9,136 bases of DNA, taken from contig CALXQF010000043.1 of NCBI GenBank assembly GCA_944390505.1, positions 1 to 9,136 of the forward strand. Direction: 5' to 3'. The position numbers and the translations under genes are program-made. Origin of the DNA: an uncultured Clostridia bacterium (GTDB lineage Bacteria > Bacillota > Clostridia > TANB77 > CAG-508). This document shows positions 6,572-9,136 of this stretch, piece after piece; within the stretch, counting starts at the first letter, position 1, and every line of letters starts with the position of its first letter. The notes under the pieces are model-generated. The model ran no database searches. It saw only the letters and a program-made list of their open reading frames with translations, and was not told where the DNA came from.

Positions 6572-6595
6572 ATTTGTTAAGGAATGAAGGTACAT

Positions 6596-6877
6596 ATGAA
6601 AAATAAAAAACTAATGTTGATCTTAAAAAGAATTGTAATTGTTGCAATAGCAATTTATGTTCTTTATACATTTTTTGCACAGCAACAAACATTAAATGCA
6701 TATAAAGCTGATGAAGAAAGATATCAAGAACAAATAGCAGCAGAAGAAGAAAGAAATGAAGAATTAAATCAAACCAAATCTAATATTAATTCTAAAGAAT
6801 ATATTGAAGAAATAGCAAGAGATAAATTAGATATGTATTTGCCTAACGAAAAGGTATATATTGATATTAGCAAATAA
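6596..6877 (+). CDS. divIC: Cell division protein DivIC (FtsB-like septum initiator)
   Basis: DivIC is a bitopic membrane protein that joins FtsL and DivIB in the divisome and links the Z-ring to septal peptidoglycan synthesis. The 93-residue product has a short basic cytoplasmic N-terminus, one transmembrane helix (about residues 8-27), a Glu/Gln-rich coiled coil (about 30-65), and the end EYIEEIARDKLDMYLPNEKVYID typical of the DivIC/FtsB family. ATG 6596 follows GAAGG (6586-6590) at 5-nt spacing; the ATG at 6584 overlaps the upstream AAGGA and is less likely. Placement after yabQ matches many spore formers. An 18-codon ORF (6524-6580) fills most of the gap from yabQ. Confidence 0.9.
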   Translation: MKNKKLMLILKRIVIVAIAIYVLYTFFAQQQTLNAYKADEERYQEQIAAEEERNEELNQTKSNINSKEYIEEIARDKLDMYLPNEKVYIDISK

Positions 6878-6881
6878 ATTA

Positions 6882-6913
6882 AATGATGGAGGTTTTATTC
6901 CTCCTCATTATTT
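6882..6913 (+). terminator. Probable terminator after divIC
   Basis: AATGA-t-GGAGG (6882-6892) pairs with CCTCCTCATT (6900-6909), giving ten base pairs with one bulged T and a 7-nt loop, followed by ATTATTTCT. The GC-rich GGAGG/CCTCC top makes it stable, but the T-tract is interrupted, so termination may be partial. It would separate divIC from rho. Confidence 0.6.
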
Positions 6914-7005
6914 CTATAATTAGTTCTAAAATGTATTATTTCATATTAAGATTATTTATCTTACTTATTCCAAACTAAAAACAAAAAATAAAAATAATAT
7001 AGTTC

Positions 7006-7026
7006 TTTTACTAAATAGTGTAAAAT
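7006..7026 (+). promoter_or_regulatory. Possible rho promoter -10 within a small dyad
   Basis: TAAAAT (7021-7026) preceded by TG resembles a -10 box, about 40 nt before the rho ATG. TTTTAC (7006-7011) and GTAAAA (7020-7025) form a 6-bp inverted repeat overlapping it. No good -35 hexamer lies at 16-18 nt. Weak evidence in an AT-rich stretch. Confidence 0.3.
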
Positions 7027-7063
7027 TATTATCAAAGATTAAATATATTATTGGGGGTATTAT

Positions 7064-8443
7064 ATGAATCTAGAAAATTGTACCATAGTTGAATTACGTC
7101 AACTAGCAAAAGAAAAGGGGTTAAAAAATACTTCAAAATTAAAAAAAGATGAATTACTACAAATACTATCGGAACAAGCTTCACAAGACGTTGGACAAAC
7201 TCCAAATGAAGATATAGTAGAATCTGTAAAAGTAGAATCAGTGAAAAATGTAGAAAATAGTGAAAATAATGATATTTCTACAATGAATCAATCTACAGAT
7301 GGCTACAAATTAACCAATGCGGACGATCAAATTGTAGAAGGAATTTTAGAAGTTTTACCAGATGGATATGGATTTTTAAGAGGTGAAAACTACTTATCTA
7401 CACCAAAAGATGTATATATTTCACCTGTTCAAATTAGAAGATTTCGTTTGGACAAAGGAGATAAGATAAAAGGAATTTCTAGAATGCCTAAGGAAGGTGA
7501 AAAGTTCCCTGCTTTAATCTATGTTGGAGAGGTCAATGGAGAAGCCCCTGAAAAAGCATATAGAAGAACTAAATTTGATGATTTAATTCCTATTTATCCA
7601 AATGAAAGAATTAGGTTAGAAACAGTTCCATCTGAATATGCTATGCGTATCATTGACTTAATGTCACCAGTCGGAAAAGGACAAAGAGGAATGATTGTTG
7701 CACCTCCTAAGGTTGGAAAAACTACTTTGCTAAAGAAAATCGCTAATAGTATTACTACTAATAATCCAGAAATTGAATTAATTGTATTATTAATTGATGA
7801 AAGACCAGAAGAAGTAACAGATATGAAAAGAAGTATTAAGGGTGATGTTATTTATTCTACTTTTGATGAACTGCCAGAACATCATGTAAAAGTAGCAGAA
7901 ATGGTGTTAGAAAGGGCAAAAAGATTAACAGAGCAAAATAAAGATGTTATTATATTATTAGACAGTATTACTCGTTTAGCAAGAGCTTATAATTTAGTAA
8001 TACCATCTTCAGGAAGAACTTTATCAGGTGGGTTAGATCCAAGTGCATTACATAAGCCAAAAAAATTCTTTGGTGCTGCTAGAAATATAGAAAATGGGGG
8101 AAGCCTTACTATTTTAGCTACTGCTTTAATTGAAACAGGTAGTAGAATGGATGATGTTATCTTTGAAGAATTTAAAGGTACTGGTAATATGGAAGTTCAT
8201 TTAGATAGAAAATTATCTGAAAAACGAATTTTCCCAGCAATCGATATTAATAAATCTGGAACAAGACGTGAAGAACTCCTATTAACTCCAAAAGAATTGG
8301 AAACTGTATTTGCATTAAGAAAAGCAATGTCGACCATGTCTGTGGCTGACGTAACAGAAGAGTTAATAACACAAATGATGCAGACCAAAACAAATGAAGA
8401 GTTTTTAGATAAAATGACATATTTTTTAAAGAATGTAAAATAA
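7064..8443 (+). CDS. rho: Transcription termination factor Rho
   Basis: Rho is a ring-shaped hexameric RNA helicase that loads on nascent RNA and ends transcription. The 459-residue product has an N-terminal Rho_N helical domain (about residues 1-33, ENCTIVELRQLAKEKGL), then a roughly 50-residue linker rich in Glu, Asn, Ser and Val, then the cold-shock-like RNA-binding fold (EGILEVLPDGYGFLRG). The ATPase domain follows, with Walker A APPKVGKTT at 213-221, Walker B ending at Asp300 (ILLDSITR), SGRTLSGGLDP, the RNA-binding Q/R-loop region and the GTRREELLL end. It is about 40 residues longer than E. coli Rho, owing to the linker. The start follows TTGGGGGT (7051-7058), a G-run used in place of the usual GGAGG. 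No rpmE follows, unlike in some relatives. Confidence 0.97.
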   Translation: MNLENCTIVELRQLAKEKGLKNTSKLKKDELLQILSEQASQDVGQTPNEDIVESVKVESVKNVENSENNDISTMNQSTDGYKLTNADDQIVEGILEVLPDGYGFLRGENYLSTPKDVYISPVQIRRFRLDKGDKIKGISRMPKEGEKFPALIYVGEVNGEAPEKAYRRTKFDDLIPIYPNERIRLETVPSEYAMRIIDLMSPVGKGQRGMIVAPPKVGKTTLLKKIANSITTNNPEIELIVLLIDERPEEVTDMKRSIKGDVIYSTFDELPEHHVKVAEMVLERAKRLTEQNKDVIILLDSITRLARAYNLVIPSSGRTLSGGLDPSALHKPKKFFGAARNIENGGSLTILATALIETGSRMDDVIFEEFKGTGNMEVHLDRKLSEKRIFPAIDINKSGTRREELLLTPKELETVFALRKAMSTMSVADVTEELITQMMQTKTNEEFLDKMTYFLKNVK

Positions 8444-8510
8444 AAAATATATAAAAGGACAAAAGAAAAATGATAATTTTATTTCTTGTAAAATATAGAA
8501 GAAAAGCAAG

Positions 8511-8538
8511 AAGTAGGGGTATAAGCCCCTATTTTCCT
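8511..8538 (+). terminator. Terminator after rho
   Basis: AAGTAGGGG (8511-8519) pairs with CCCCTATTT (8526-8534), nine pairs including one G-T, with a 6-nt TATAAG loop and T-rich bases after it (TCCTTATTTT). It begins 68 nt after the rho stop and has a stable GC core, so it is the likely end of the rho transcript. Confidence 0.75.
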
Positions 8539-8574
8539 TATTTTATGGACAACAAACTATATGTCTAAAAAATA

Positions 8575-8594
8575 AAAACGCCTTAAAATCGATT
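8575..8594 (+). repeat. Imperfect direct repeat, copy 1
   Basis: This 20-nt unit contains CTTAAAATCGATT and matches 17 of 20 bases with 8739-8758, 164 nt downstream. The differences are two C/T changes and one T/G. It may be a pair of protein-binding sites or part of a dispersed repeat. Confidence 0.5.
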
Positions 8595-8738
8595 CTCGTG
8601 CGTCGCTTTTTTGGCACTTTTTAGTCTTTTTTCGAAAGTGTTGATTTATAGGTATTTTTAAGTATTTCTACGTATTATACATATATCAGTTGTAATATTT
8701 TATATAATCTGGATATATAACTTGTTAAGTTTATAATT

Positions 8739-8758
8739 AAAATGTCTTAAAAGCGATT
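8739..8758 (+). repeat. Imperfect direct repeat, copy 2
   Basis: This is the second copy of the unit at 8575-8594, containing CTTAAAAGCGATT. It stands out as an island with GCG in otherwise nearly pure A/T sequence. Confidence 0.5.
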
Positions 8759-9136
8759 TTAAAGCTTTATGAAATAATTATATTAGTATAATCCAATTAA
8801 CTTTTTATAAATGATTTTTTATTGTTAAATTTATTTTACTATATTTAATTTTATTATAATGTATATTAATTTTATTCCAGATTAGATTATAATTAATTTG
8901 AAAAAGTAAAATAATAAATTACATATAAAAAATATAAATTCATTTTATTTCAAGCTGTTCAAATGTTCGGTTTTAGAATTTTATAATTTTAAACATTGCA
9001 CAAAATTTTTAAATAATTAGTTTATTATAATAATTTTTGTTTCCAAATTAATATATTTCTGATTTACTATTTTAATTTGATTTTATATTAATTTATTCCA
9101 TTAGAATTTTTTTCTAAAGATTGTTTTGCAGTTCTT

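Larger units (their letters stand above)
8569..9136. other. Gene-free, very AT-rich tract at the right edge
   Basis: No reading frame on either strand has start, ribosome-binding site and length worth calling. The first ~75 nt are less AT-rich and contain CTCGTGCGTCGC (8595-8606), followed by three T-tracts spaced about one helical turn apart. After ~8640 the sequence is almost all A and T. Single -10-like hexamers occur (for example TATAAT at 8787-8792), but none has a matching -35. It is probably the upstream region of a gene beyond the window. Confidence 0.6.

Noticed and set aside
8197..8462. - strand ORFs opposite the end of rho
   Set aside because: They overlap a fully conserved Rho C-terminus and have no start signals.
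8470..8568. 32-codon ORF after rho with AAAAGGA 10 nt upstream
   Set aside because: Its second half is the rho terminator hairpin, and the translation resembles no known small protein, so it is most likely spurious.
8569..9136. CRISPR array, attachment site or replication origin in the AT-rich tail
   Set aside because: No regularly spaced repeats, no integrase, no tRNA end and no DnaA-box cluster were seen; the one repeat pair is imperfect and 164 nt apart.

Overview
The window is a stretch of AT-rich chromosome from a Gram-positive, endospore-forming member of the Bacillota, most likely Clostridia. The evidence is a strong A/T bias at third codon positions, Shine-Dalgarno-led starts, TTGACA/TATAAT promoters, the sporulation pair yabP-yabQ, and secA and prfB in the Firmicutes order. 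A genus cannot be named from this sequence. All recognised genes lie on the + strand. There is no CRISPR array, transposase, prophage gene, tRNA or rRNA.

Layout. Positions 1-1813 hold the 3' two thirds of secA, entering from the left edge; one extra C near the end breaks the frame of its zinc-binding tail. A strong promoter and then a terminator-like hairpin (1887-1976) precede a metallo-beta-lactamase-fold hydrolase (2032-2664). A consensus promoter (2721-2749) drives a small nitroreductase (2823-3305). prfB (3411-4524) encodes release factor 2 and is read through an in-frame TGA by programmed +1 frameshifting, so its first 25 codons lie in another frame. A strong hairpin with a T-tract (4635-4678) sits just before an aspartate kinase that has only the catalytic domain (4699-5424). 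An 84-nt nested inverted repeat (5447-5530) follows. Next come yabP (5615-5920), yabQ (6021-6527), divIC (6596-6877) and rho (7064-8443). The last ~570 nt (8569-9136) hold no gene, but contain phased T-tracts and an imperfect 20-nt direct repeat.

How the genes fit together. Most are housekeeping: protein export (SecA), translation termination (RF2), aspartate-family amino-acid entry (aspartate kinase), division septum assembly (DivIC) and transcription termination (Rho). YabP and YabQ act in the mother cell during sporulation. The MBL-fold protein and the nitroreductase sit between secA and prfB, which are usually adjacent, and each has its own strong vegetative promoter, so they look like later insertions.

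I see no clear new multi-gene system. The best leads are small: the secA tail frameshift, the MBL leader whose terminator arm can also pair with the ribosome-binding site, the nested inverted repeat after the aspartate kinase, the ACT-less aspartate kinase, and the dyad over the divIC -10 element together with an overlapping 18-codon ORF.
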